Part shown: positions 1 through 8,185 of the stretch, piece by piece | How the letters are laid out: each line of letters begins with the position of its first letter | Numbering within the stretch: position 1 is the stretch's first letter | NCBI RefSeq assembly: GCF_001425685.1 | Contig: NZ_LMCY01000051.1 | Span: 69,237 to 133,236, forward strand | DNA: 64,000 bases | Direction of reading: 5' to 3' | Source of the DNA: Massilia sp. Root335 | GTDB taxonomy: Bacteria; Pseudomonadota; Gammaproteobacteria; Burkholderiales; Burkholderiaceae_D | Made by a program: the position numbers and the translations under genes | Notes under the pieces: model-generated | The model's input: only the letters and a program-made list of their open reading frames with translations | Told to the model about the DNA's origin: nothing | Database searches by the model: none

Positions 1-1416
1 GATGAAACAGCCGTGGCGCTGCAGCGTGTCGAAGTCGAGCGGGATGTCGGCCATGCTGGCGGGCAGGATGCCGCCGGACGCGCCGCCCGGCAGGTAGGCA
101 TAGAACGCGTGGCCGTCCTGCATGCCGCCGCAGTATTCGTCGAGGAGTTCCCGCATCGTGATGCCGGCCGGCGCCAGTTTCACGCCCGGCTCGCGCACGC
201 GGCCCGACACGGAAAACGAACGCAGCCCGCGCCGGCCGTGGCGGCCCTGGTTCGTGAACCACTCGGCGCCGCGTTCGAGGATGTCGCGCACCCAGTGCAG
301 CGTTTCCAGGTTGTGTTCCAGCGTGGGCCGCCCGAACAGGCCCACCTGCGCCAGGTACGGCGGACGCAGGCGCGGCATGCCGCGCTTGCCCTCGATCGAT
401 TCGATCATCGCCGACTCCTCGCCGCAGATGTAGGCGCCGGCGCCGCGGCGCAGCACGATCTCCGGCAGGTCCGGCACGGGCGGATCGGCGCGCAGCCGGT
501 CCAGCTCCTGCGCCAGCATGGCGCGCAGGCCATGGTATTCGTCGCGCAGGTACAGGTAGATGGTGTCGATGCCGACGGCCCACGCGGCGACCAGTGCGCC
601 TTCGAGGAAGCGGTGCGGATCGCGTTCGAGGTAATGGCGGTCCTTGAACGTACCCGGTTCGCCTTCGTCGATGTTGACCGCCATGAGGCGCGGTCCCGGT
701 TCGTTCCTCACGATGCGCCACTTGCGCCCGGCCGGAAAGCCCGCCCCGCCCAGGCCGCGCAGGCCGGACGCCATCAGGGTCACGATCGTGGACTCGGGGT
801 CGAGGTGCCCCTCCATGCAGGCGCGCAGCAGGCGGTAGCCGCCCGCGGCGCGGTAGACGTCGTAATCGGCGTGGCCCGTGTGCACGTCGGTGGCGGGGCC
901 GGCGGCGGCGGCCCGCACCGTGTCGACGCTCGCCCCGGTGACGGGACGCTGGCCCACGAGCGCCGCGGGCGCGCCGTCGCAGCGGCCGATGCAGGCCGCG
1001 GCCAGCACGCGGACCTGCGTGCCGAGGATGGCCGGCAGGCGCGCCAGCAGGTCGCGCGCGCCGGCCAGTTCGCAAGACAGGCCGGCGCACACGCGCACCG
1101 TCAACGCCGGCGGCGCATCGTCGCCATCGCGCAGCACGTCGAAGTGGTGGTAGAAGGTGGCCACCTCGTAGACCTCGGACTGCGCCAGTTTCAGCTCGTG
1201 CGCGAGGGCCGCCAGGCGGGGCGCGGACAGGGCGCCGTAGCGGTCCTGGACCTTGTGCAGGTGCTCGATCAGCAGGTCGCGCCGGCGCGGCGCATCGCCC
1301 AGCGCGGCCTGCACGTCGGCGAGGGCCTGCGGGTCGATGCGCCGGCCTTTGGGTGCCTCGCGCTTGCGCTGGCGGCTCGGGCCTTGCGTGGCGATGGGGA
1401 TGACGGGGTGGTTCAT
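1..1416 (-). CDS. fdsB: NAD-dependent formate dehydrogenase flavoprotein subunit (NuoE-NuoF fusion), C-terminus outside the window
   Basis: The antisense frame opens with ATG at 1414-1416 and is uninterrupted for 472 codons to the window edge. Residues about 45-165 form a NuoE-like thioredoxin-fold [2Fe-2S] domain with Cys110, Cys115, Cys142 and Cys146 (C-x4-C and C-x3-C). From about residue 185 it becomes NuoF-like, with GLGGAGFP (221-228) for NADH/FMN binding and ICGEESAMIESIEGKRG (330-346). The C-terminal [4Fe-4S] part lies beyond base 1. The E-F fusion is the architecture of the FMN/FeS subunit of soluble Mo/W-dependent formate dehydrogenases, which passes electrons from formate oxidation to NAD+. 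The catalytic subunit would lie to the left. The OFA transporter upstream on the same strand supports a formate role. A fused bidirectional hydrogenase diaphorase subunit is the main alternative. Confidence 0.85.
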   Translation of the reverse strand, partial: MNHPVIPIATQGPSRQRKREAPKGRRIDPQALADVQAALGDAPRRRDLLIEHLHKVQDRYGALSAPRLAALAHELKLAQSEVYEVATFYHHFDVLRDGDDAPPALTVRVCAGLSCELAGARDLLARLPAILGTQVRVLAAACIGRCDGAPAALVGQRPVTGASVDTVRAAAAGPATDVHTGHADYDVYRAAGGYRLLRACMEGHLDPESTIVTLMASGLRGLGGAGFPAGRKWRIVRNEPGPRLMAVNIDEGEPGTFKDRHYLERDPHRFLEGALVAAWAVGIDTIYLYLRDEYHGLRAMLAQELDRLRADPPVPDLPEIVLRRGAGAYICGEESAMIESIEGKRGMPRLRPPYLAQVGLFGRPTLEHNLETLHWVRDILERGAEWFTNQGRHGRRGLRSFSVSGRVREPGVKLAPAGITMRELLDEYCGGMQDGHAFYAYLPGGASGGILPASMADIPLDFDTLQRHGCFI

Positions 1417-1465
1417 GGTCGATCCTGTCTTACGTTGGATGATCGATGTGCAGCCGTTCGTTGAC

Positions 1466-1640
1466 CGCGTGGGCGGGGGCCGCCCACCCTACCGGCAGCG
1501 CAACGGCCGCCGCAAAACGACGCGTTGCGGAACCGGCGGCGCGACAATCGCTGCAAAACGACGCGTTGCGACACCGGCGGCGCAACGGATCGCCGCAAGA
1601 CGACGCGTTGCCGGTAGGGTGGGCACCCCGTGCCCACGCG
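1466..1640. repeat. Composite inverted repeat of family A enclosing three tandem units
   Basis: The left arm (1466-1492) and right arm (1614-1640) are inverted copies of a GC-rich palindrome that reads GTAGGGTGGGC...GCCCACGCG on the right arm. The arms are extended outward by GTTGAcCGC and its complement, and inward by CCGGCaGCGCAACG and its complement. Between them are three units of 41-42 bp starting at about 1512, 1553 and 1595, each with the core GCAAaACGACGCGTTGC. Related arms occur near 9120, 15013 and 47065. This looks like a BIME-like pair of REP sequences with an internal tandem array. It separates two genes on the same strand. Confidence 0.8.
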
Positions 1641-1663
1641 TTCAACCAGCGCATGCATTCACA

Positions 1664-3340
1664 TCACTGGAACAGCACGATGGCCTTCTGCAGCGTGATC
1701 CACACGCCGATCAGCAACGGCACGCCGACCACCGCCCAGGCCAGCGCCGCGACCAGCGGATTGCCCGCCGCCACCGGCACCGCCACGGCCGCGCCGCCGG
1801 CCATGCCGGCCACGCCCGGTGCGCTTGCCGGCGCACGCCCGGCCGCGCCGTCGCGCTCGTGCGCCAGGCGCCGTTCGTCGGCCAGTTCCTGCTCGCTCAT
1901 GAAGTGGCGCGCAGCCACCGGGCGCACCATCAGGTTGCACAGGAAGCCCAGCACCAGCAGGCCGGCCAGCACGTACATCACCGTATCATACGCCTGCGCC
2001 TTCGGCACGCCATGGGCGATCTGGTACTCGCGGATGTAGTTGATCAGGCTGGTGCCGACGACGCCCGCCGCGGACCAGGCGGTCAGCAGGCGGCCGTGGA
2101 TCGCGCCCACCATCTGCGTGCCGAACAGGTCGGCCAGGTAGGCCGGCACGGTCGAGAAGCCGCCGCCGTACATCGACAGGATGACGCAGAAGAACACGAC
2201 GAACAGGGCCAGGTGGCCGCCGTGCGCCAGCGCCGGAATCGCCGCATACAGCACGAAGCCGAGCACGAGGAACACGAAGTACGTGGCCTTGCGGCCGATG
2301 TAGTCCGAGCACGAGGCCCAGGCGAAGCGGCCGCCGATGTTGAACAGCGACAGCAGGCCCGTGAAGCCGGCCGCGATCGTCGCGATCTGGGCCTTCTGCC
2401 CCGCGTTCAGGTCGTTGAAGGCCGCCGTCACGCCGATCAGGCGGCCGCCGAACACTTCCTGCAGCAGCGGCGACGCCATCGCCAGGATGCCGATGCCGGC
2501 CGAGACGTTCAGGAACAGCACCAGCCACACGAGCCAGAACTGCGGCACCGACCCGACGTGGTTCACGTGCACGTGGCGGTGGGTGATCATCGCGTTGGCA
2601 CCCTTGGCGGCCGGCGGGGTCCAGCCTTCCGGCGCCCAGCCCGTGGCCGGCACGCGGTACGACAGCGCGCCGCCCATCATGAACACGAAATAGATCGCGG
2701 CCAGCGCGAGGAACGTCTCCCACACGCCGACCGACGTGGCGGTGGCGAAGTGCTTCATGAGGCGGTCGGCCAGCGGCGCGCCGATCATCGCGCCGCCGCC
2801 GAAGCCCATGATGGCCATGCCGGTGGCCATGCCGCGCCGGTCGGGGAACCATTTGATGAGCGTGGAGACGGGCGAGATGTAGCCGAGACCGAGGCCGATG
2901 CCGCCGATGACGCCCGAGCCGAGCCACATCAGCCAGATCTGGTGGGCGTGGATGCCCAGCGCGGAGATCACGAGGCCGCCGCACCAGCACAGGGCCGAGA
3001 CGACGCCGGCCTTGCGCGGTCCCGCGTGTTCGAGCCAGCCGCCGAACAGCGCGGTCGACAGGCCCAGGAACACGAAGAACAGCGTAAACATCCAGCCCAG
3101 CATCGAGATCTTCCAGTCGCAGTTCGTCGCCGTGATCTCGGCCAGGAAGCCCATGCCGGCCGGGCAGGCGAGCGATTCCTTGATGCCGACCGCCTTCGAC
3201 AGCGGCAGCCAGAACACCGAGAACCCGTACGCCATGCCGATGCACAGGTGGATCGCGAGCGCGGCGGGCGGCACGAGCCAGCGATTGAATCCGGGCTGCG
3301 CCACGGTGTGTTCTTTGTCCAGCATATCCAGTAAAGCCAT
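1664..3340 (-). CDS. OFA-family MFS transporter (oxalate/formate antiporter type)
   Basis: This 558-residue polytopic protein has about 12 hydrophobic segments. The first helix follows residue 22 (WLVPPAALAIHLCIGMAYGF), and glycine-rich MFS loops occur, such as the DRRGMATGMAIMGFGGGA region. The N-terminal layout and small-residue-rich first helix are typical of OFA (oxalate:formate antiporter) carriers, which exchange small carboxylates across the inner membrane. The start is ATG at 3338-3340, 4 nt after a GGAGGGG ribosome-binding site. It shares a strand with the formate dehydrogenase gene but is 247 bp away from it, with a repeat between. It is divergent from the AMP-forming ligase. The C-terminus adds an A/P-rich linker and a last hydrophobic helix. 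The substrate is inferred from family and context only; formate, oxalate or another monocarboxylate would fit. Confidence 0.82.
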   Translation of the reverse strand: MALLDMLDKEHTVAQPGFNRWLVPPAALAIHLCIGMAYGFSVFWLPLSKAVGIKESLACPAGMGFLAEITATNCDWKISMLGWMFTLFFVFLGLSTALFGGWLEHAGPRKAGVVSALCWCGGLVISALGIHAHQIWLMWLGSGVIGGIGLGLGYISPVSTLIKWFPDRRGMATGMAIMGFGGGAMIGAPLADRLMKHFATATSVGVWETFLALAAIYFVFMMGGALSYRVPATGWAPEGWTPPAAKGANAMITHRHVHVNHVGSVPQFWLVWLVLFLNVSAGIGILAMASPLLQEVFGGRLIGVTAAFNDLNAGQKAQIATIAAGFTGLLSLFNIGGRFAWASCSDYIGRKATYFVFLVLGFVLYAAIPALAHGGHLALFVVFFCVILSMYGGGFSTVPAYLADLFGTQMVGAIHGRLLTAWSAAGVVGTSLINYIREYQIAHGVPKAQAYDTVMYVLAGLLVLGFLCNLMVRPVAARHFMSEQELADERRLAHERDGAAGRAPASAPGVAGMAGGAAVAVPVAAGNPLVAALAWAVVGVPLLIGVWITLQKAIVLFQ

Positions 3341-3479
3341 GTCCCCTCCGTGATTATCGTTGTTCAGAGCGTATACTTATGGAAACTTTTACTGCATCGC
3401 GAGCGTATCACGAGTGTGCGCGGCGCCCAATATTTACAGTGGCTGGCGGGACCGCGCCGGCCCGGTTATCATCGCGGCC

Positions 3480-4988
3480 ATGATCGACATCCCCGCCCTG
3501 CTCGCCGCGCTGCCCGCGCGCATCGACGCGATCGTGCGCAGCGCCGCCTCACGCACGCCGGATGCGCCGGCCCTCGTCGACGCCGGCCGCACGCTGACCT
3601 ACCGCGACCTCGCCGCCCTCGTCGACCGCCGCGCCGCCCAATTGCGGGCACACGGCGTGCGGCCCGGCGACCGCGTGCTGCTGGCGAGCGAGAACTGCGC
3701 GGACCAGGTCGCGCTGATCTTCGCCGCCGCGAGCGTCGATGCGTGGATCGTCAACGTCAACCCGCGCCTGACCGCGCCCGAACTGGACGCGATCCGCACG
3801 CACAGCGGGGCGCGCATCGCGCTCTACACGGCGGCCGTGTCGCCTGAAGCCGAGGCGCACGCCGCGCGCGCGCGCGCCGCGTTCGACGACGGCATCATGA
3901 TCGGCCCGCCGGACGACGACTGCGCGCCGGCGGACGAGGGCGACGTCGCGGCGCTCGTCTACACGACGGGCACCACGGGCCAGCCGAAAGGCGTGATGCT
4001 GAGCCACCGCAGCCTGCTGTTCGTGGCCGCCGTTTCCAGCCGCCTGCGCGGCCTCGTGCCGGCCGACCGCGCCTGGGGCGTGCTGCCCATCTCGCATGTC
4101 TACGGCCTCACGTCCGTGATGCTGGGCACGCTCAGCGCGGGCGCCTGCCTGCACCTGGCGCCCCGCTTCACGCCCGAGGGCATGCTGGCCGCGATCCGCG
4201 ACGACGGCCTGTCCATCGTGCAGGGCGTGCCCGCGATGTACGCGCGGCTGCTGGAACTGGTCGGCGCCGACGCGCGGCTGCCGTCGCGCCTGCGCTTCGC
4301 GTACGCGGGCGGCTCGCCGCTCGATCCGGCATTGAAGGCATCCGTCGAGCGGCTGCTGGGCGTGCCGCTGCACAACGGCTACGGCCTGTCCGAAGCCGCG
4401 CCCACGGTCAGCCAGACGCGCCTGGACGCGCCGCGCGCCGACACGTCCGTCGGCCAGCCGATCCCGGGCGTCGAGGCGCGCGTCGTCGACAAGGACGGGC
4501 GCGCCGTGGCCGATGGCGACGCGGGCGAATTATGGGTGCGCGGGCCGAACCTGATGCGGGGTTACTACCGCGACCCGGCGGCGACGAATGCGGCGCTGCG
4601 TCCCGGCGGCTGGCTGAACACGGGCGACATGGCGCGGCGCGACGCGGATGGCGCCCTGTTCATCGTCGGCCGCACGAAGGAATTGATCATCCGGTCGGGC
4701 TTCAACGTGTTCCCGCTGGAAGTGGAGACGGTGCTGAACGCGCATCCGGGCGTGACGCAGTCGGCCGTCGTGGGCCGCACCGTGGCCGACGGCAACGAGG
4801 AAGTCATCGCCTTCGTCCACCCCGATCCGCGCCGTCCGCCAGATGAAGCCGAGCTGCGCGCGTGGGCGGCGGAACGGCTGGCGCCGTACAAGCGGCCGGC
4901 GCGCATCGTCATGATGGATGCCCTGCCGGCCGCGGCGAACGGGAAGGTGCTCAAGCACGTGCTGAAGCAACGAGCCGCAGCGATGTGA
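3480..4988 (+). CDS. Class I AMP-forming acyl-CoA synthetase/ligase
   Basis: This 502-residue enzyme belongs to the adenylate-forming superfamily, which activates a carboxylate with ATP and usually transfers it to CoA. Visible motifs are the P-loop YTTGTTGQPKGVMLSH (about 161-176), the A5 motif YGLSEAAPT (about 301-309), GELWVRGPNLMRGYY, TGDMARRD with GRTKELIIRSGFNVFP, and the C-terminal lysine in PAAANGKVLK. The start chosen (ATG 3480) gives the normal N-terminus; an upstream in-frame ATG at 3360 would add 40 unrelated residues inside the divergent promoter region. It is divergent from the OFA transporter, so the acid it activates may be the one imported. Oxalyl-CoA synthetase-like and medium-chain acyl-CoA synthetase are both possible, and the sequence does not decide. 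Confidence 0.8.
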   Translation: MIDIPALLAALPARIDAIVRSAASRTPDAPALVDAGRTLTYRDLAALVDRRAAQLRAHGVRPGDRVLLASENCADQVALIFAAASVDAWIVNVNPRLTAPELDAIRTHSGARIALYTAAVSPEAEAHAARARAAFDDGIMIGPPDDDCAPADEGDVAALVYTTGTTGQPKGVMLSHRSLLFVAAVSSRLRGLVPADRAWGVLPISHVYGLTSVMLGTLSAGACLHLAPRFTPEGMLAAIRDDGLSIVQGVPAMYARLLELVGADARLPSRLRFAYAGGSPLDPALKASVERLLGVPLHNGYGLSEAAPTVSQTRLDAPRADTSVGQPIPGVEARVVDKDGRAVADGDAGELWVRGPNLMRGYYRDPAATNAALRPGGWLNTGDMARRDADGALFIVGRTKELIIRSGFNVFPLEVETVLNAHPGVTQSAVVGRTVADGNEEVIAFVHPDPRRPPDEAELRAWAAERLAPYKRPARIVMMDALPAAANGKVLKHVLKQRAAAM

Positions 4989-5011
4989 CAAGCGCCACCG
5001 CACGCTGAACC

Positions 5012-5095
5012 GTCGCCCCCGCGCAGGCGGGGGTCCAAGTATTCCGGCGCAGTCGACATGCGTAAAACTTAGATCCCCGCCTGCGCGGGGACGAC
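5012..5095. repeat. Family B palindromic repeat, copy 1
   Basis: Two inverted arms, GTCGCCCCCGCGCAGGCGGG (from 5012) and CCCCGCCTGCGCGGGGACGAC (ending 5095), flank a 31-bp centre. The same element recurs at 49854-49936. It lies just after the ligase stop codon, between two convergent genes. Each arm is itself a hairpin (CCCGCGCAGGCGGG). A tandem array begins at the base after the right arm. Confidence 0.85.
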
Positions 5096-5305
5096 GTTGT
5101 CATCTGCGCCGTTGTTATCTGCGCCGTTGTTATCTGCGCCGTTGTCATCCGCGCCGCTGTCATCCGCGACGTTGTTATCTGCGCCGTTGTCATCCGCGCC
5201 GCTGTCATCCGCGCCGTTGTCATCCGCGCCGTTGTCATCCGCGCCGCTGTCATCTGCGCCGTCGTCATCTGCGCCGTCGTCATCTGCGCCGTCGTCATCT
5301 GCGCC
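5096..5305. repeat. Tandem array, 14 units of 15 bp
   Basis: Exactly 210 bp made of fourteen 15-bp units with consensus GTYGTYATCYGCGCC. Variation is limited to a few positions (GTTG/GCTG/GTCG/GACG, TCATC/TTATC, TCTG/TCCG). It starts directly at the end of the family B palindrome. The last units hold the stop codon (complement of 5295-5297) and final two arginine codons of the small gene on the minus strand. The unit length keeps an open frame (Ser-Ala-Pro-Leu-like repeats on the plus strand), but there is no sign that this is translated. Confidence 0.9.
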
Positions 5306-5531
5306 TTTTCTTCCAATCGTAGCCCGGCCCCGTCACGTCCACGCCGGGATGCCCGACGACGTCCGGATGCTCGGAACACATCGTCACGAAGCGCACGCCC
5401 TCGCCTTCGCGCTGGCGCCGCCGCAGGTCTTCCATGAAGCGCATCGCGGCCACCATCGCGGTGGTGTCGAACGCCTGCGCGTGCGGGGCCCGGTTTCCGT
5501 CTTCCTCGATCGTCCAGTACACCATGTACAT
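5295..5531 (-). CDS. Small conserved hypothetical protein (78 aa)
   Basis: The frame starts at ATG 5529-5531, 7 nt after a perfect AGGAGG, and encodes MYMVYWTIEEDGNRAPHAQA... ending in YDWKKRRR. It is soluble and acidic in the first half, with no signal peptide and no metal-binding motif. I recognise it only as the type of short conserved protein found in Oxalobacteraceae and relatives; its function is unknown. The last codons and the TGA stop lie inside the 15-bp tandem array, so the array has reached, and may have reset, the C-terminus. An upstream in-frame ATG would add 16 residues but has no ribosome-binding site. Confidence 0.7.
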   Translation of the reverse strand: MYMVYWTIEEDGNRAPHAQAFDTTAMVAAMRFMEDLRRRQREGEGVRFVTMCSEHPDVVGHPGVDVTGPGYDWKKRRR

Positions 5532-5719
5532 GTTCGTTCCTCCTGGCCGCATCGTGTCGGCGCGCGCAGCACCTGTCAAGACAAACCCGGCCGGCGCTTT
5601 GGCAGAGACCGCGAGAACGTAGGACTTGTCCTAAATCGAGCCTATATGTTCGCCATCCCACACAAGAAGCCGGGCTCGCCGACTAGGCTTAGACCTTGGA
5701 TCAACAGCAGGACACGCAC

Positions 5720-7972
5720 ATGAATCTTAACAGTCATATCCAGCCAGCAAGCTCGCCGCTCCAGCTCTGGGGCGGCCTCGAATGCACCGTCAACCGCGTA
5801 CGCGATCAGTACTTCTCCCAAATGGAACGCAATGGACATGCCGAACGGCTCCAGGACCTGGAGCGCTTCGCGTCGCTCGGCATCCGCGCCATCCGCTACC
5901 CCGTCCTGTGGGAACGGATCGCCCCCGATGGCATCGAAGCGGCGGACTGGTCGTGGCCGGACGAGCGCCTGCCCGTGCTGCAGCAACTGGGCGTGACGCC
6001 CATCGTCGGCCTCGTCCACCACGGCAGCGGCCCGCGCCATACGAGCCTCGTGTCCCCGGACTTCGCCGAGAAACTGGCCGACTATGCCGGCGCCGTGGCG
6101 CGCCGCTATCCCTGGGTCGAGTACTGGACGCCCGTGAACGAGCCCTGCACCACGGCCCGGTTCTCCGGCCTCAACGGCGTATGGTATCCGCACGGCGACA
6201 GCGAGGACCAGTTCATCCGCGCCCTCATCAACCAGTGCCGCGCCGTGGTCCTGTCGATGCGCGCGATCCGCGCCGTGAATCCGGCCGCGAAGCTGGTGCA
6301 GACGGACGACTTGTCGCGCACCTACGGCACGCCGGAAATGGCGGAGGTCGCGAATTTCTTCAACGAACGCCGCTGGCTGGCATGGGACATGTTGTGCGGG
6401 AAGATCGACCCCGGTCATGCGCTGTGGGACTATCTGCTGGAAAACGGCGCGGAGGCGGACGAGCTCCTCTGGTTCAAGGACAATGCCTGCCCGCCGGACA
6501 TCATCGGCGTCAACTACTACATCACGAGCGAGCGCTGGCTCGACCACCGGGCCGAACGCTATCCGGAAAGCCATCGCAGCAATTACCGCGGCATCCCGCA
6601 CGCCGACATCGAATGCCCGCGCGTGCTGGCCACGCCGACGCCTGGCATCGGCCCGCTGCTGCAGGAAACGTGGGACCGCTACGGCCTGCCCGTCGCCGTC
6701 ACCGAGGCCCACATCGACGCCAACCGCGAAGATCAGTTGCGCTGGCTCGTCGAGATCTGGAACGCGGCCCGGAAAGTCCAGCAGGGCGGCGCCGACATCC
6801 GCGCCGTCACCGTGTGGGCCCTGCTCGGCTCGTTCGACTGGAACTGCCTCGTCACCGAATGCCGCGGCTACTACGAACCGGGTCCGTTCGACGTGCGCGG
6901 ACCGCAGCCGCGTCCGACCGCAGTCGCCAGCCTGATGCGCGAACTGGCGAGCGGCCGGCCGCTGTCGCATCCGGTGCTGCAGGGCCAGGGCTGGTGGCGT
7001 CGGCCAGGCCGCTTCCTGGCCAGGCCCGTGGCGACCAGCACGGCCGTGGCCGACATCGCCGAGCGCAGCGCGTTCCGCTCGACCTTCCCGCAGCCGATCC
7101 TGATCACGGGCGCGACGGGCACCCTGGGCCGCGCCTTCGCCCGCATCTGCGAACGGCGCAACCTCGCCTTCCACGTACTCACGCGCCAGGAAATGGACAT
7201 CGCCGATCCGGCCTCCGTCGAGGCGGCGATCGTGCGCTTCAAGCCGTGGGCCATCATCAATGCCGGCGGCTATGTGCGCGTGGACGATGCCGAGGACGAC
7301 ATCGAGCGCTGCATGCGCGAGAACGCCCACGGCCCGACCGTGCTCGCCCTGGCCGCCATCCGCCACGCGCTGCGCTTCATGACCTTTTCCAGCGACCTCG
7401 TGTTCGACGGGACGCAGGACCGGCCGTACGTGGAATCCGATCCCGTCGCGCCGCTGGGCGTGTACGGCTGCAGCAAGGCGGACGCGGAACGGCGCGTGCT
7501 CGACTCCGACCCGCAGGCCCTCGTCATCCGCACGAGCGCCTTCTTCGGTCCGTGGGACGAGCACAACTTCGTGACGCACGCCCTCGACGCGCTCGACGCG
7601 GGCCGGCCGTTCGCGGCGGCGTCCGACCAGGTCACGGCGCCGACCTATGTCCCGGACCTCGTCAACGCCTGCCTCGACCTGCTGATCGACCGCGAATCCG
7701 GCATCTGGCACCTGACCAACGGTGCCGCGATGAGCTGGGCCGACCTGGCGCGGCGGGCCTGCGCGGCGGCCGGCGTCGCCGACGGCCGGTTGGAAGAACG
7801 CACGACCGGCGAACTCGGCCTGCGCGCCGCACGCCCGCGCAACGGCGCCATGAGCAGCGAGCGCGGCCTGCTGCTGCCATCGTTCGACGATGCGCTGGCG
7901 CGCTACCTGCGCGAGCGCGAGCGGGTGGACGAACGGGCGCACAACGTCGAATCGGCGCACTACGCCAGCTGA
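5720..7972 (+). CDS. Fusion of a family 1 glycosidase-like domain and an RmlD-type sugar-nucleotide reductase
   Basis: The protein has 750 residues. Residues 1 to about 420 resemble a GH1 TIM barrel: an NEP motif carries the acid/base Glu141 (WTPVNEP), and VTEAH carries a candidate nucleophile, Glu329. Residues about 460-745 are a short-chain reductase of the dTDP-4-dehydrorhamnose reductase type, with GATGTLG (464-470), the NAG-G around the substrate loop and catalytic YGCSK (Tyr582, Lys586). The second half suggests NAD(P)H-dependent reduction of a nucleotide-4-ketosugar; the first half suggests glycoside hydrolysis or transfer. The start is uncertain: ATG 5720 is preferred over TTG 5696, and neither has a strong ribosome-binding site. 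No sugar-nucleotide operon surrounds it. The VirK-family gene follows on the same strand after a GC-rich hairpin. Confidence 0.8.
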   Translation: MNLNSHIQPASSPLQLWGGLECTVNRVRDQYFSQMERNGHAERLQDLERFASLGIRAIRYPVLWERIAPDGIEAADWSWPDERLPVLQQLGVTPIVGLVHHGSGPRHTSLVSPDFAEKLADYAGAVARRYPWVEYWTPVNEPCTTARFSGLNGVWYPHGDSEDQFIRALINQCRAVVLSMRAIRAVNPAAKLVQTDDLSRTYGTPEMAEVANFFNERRWLAWDMLCGKIDPGHALWDYLLENGAEADELLWFKDNACPPDIIGVNYYITSERWLDHRAERYPESHRSNYRGIPHADIECPRVLATPTPGIGPLLQETWDRYGLPVAVTEAHIDANREDQLRWLVEIWNAARKVQQGGADIRAVTVWALLGSFDWNCLVTECRGYYEPGPFDVRGPQPRPTAVASLMRELASGRPLSHPVLQGQGWWRRPGRFLARPVATSTAVADIAERSAFRSTFPQPILITGATGTLGRAFARICERRNLAFHVLTRQEMDIADPASVEAAIVRFKPWAIINAGGYVRVDDAEDDIERCMRENAHGPTVLALAAIRHALRFMTFSSDLVFDGTQDRPYVESDPVAPLGVYGCSKADAERRVLDSDPQALVIRTSAFFGPWDEHNFVTHALDALDAGRPFAAASDQVTAPTYVPDLVNACLDLLIDRESGIWHLTNGAAMSWADLARRACAAAGVADGRLEERTTGELGLRAARPRNGAMSSERGLLLPSFDDALARYLRERERVDERAHNVESAHYAS

Positions 7973-7987
7973 TCGCCGGCCCGGCCA

Positions 7988-8013
7988 CGGCCGCCCGCGC
8001 CCGCGGGCGGCCG
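7988..8013. terminator. GC-rich hairpin after the glycosidase-reductase gene
   Basis: This is a perfect 12-bp inverted repeat, CGGCCGCCCGCG/CGCGGGCGGCCG, with a 2-nt centre, 15 bp after the stop codon. It is followed by TATTACCGTTTCATT rather than a T-run, so it is a plausible but not canonical intrinsic terminator. Confidence 0.5.
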
Positions 8014-8116
8014 TATTACCGTTTCATTAAATCGGCTGTCGCTGTATTTACCGGGGGAATTTATTTAGTTACACTACGTTACTTAGCGTTACTCTACGCA
8101 ACCTGGTGCGACTGAC

Positions 8117-8185
8117 ATGTCCGACTTCCCTCGCCAGCCGCTACCCGCGGTTCCCTGTGCTGCCCCGGCCGGACGGCCGGCATGA
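8117..8185 (+). CDS. Possible 22-residue leader ORF overlapping the VirK start
   Basis: ATG at 8117 opens a 22-codon frame (MSDFPRQPLPAVPC...) whose TGA (8183-8185) overlaps the ATG of the next gene as ATGA. The downstream gene has no recognisable ribosome-binding site, which makes translational coupling through this short frame conceivable. The leader's own ribosome-binding site is also weak. There is no homology basis; this is a structural observation only. Confidence 0.25.
   Translation: MSDFPRQPLPAVPCAAPAGRPA

Noticed and set aside
5096..5305. CRISPR array
   Set aside because: 15-bp units without spacers and no cas genes; a simple tandem repeat.
5097..5723. A 208-codon frame through the 15-bp array encoding Ser-Ala-Pro-Leu repeats
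   Set aside because: No ribosome-binding site, no homology beyond the array, and it overlaps the better supported 78-residue gene.
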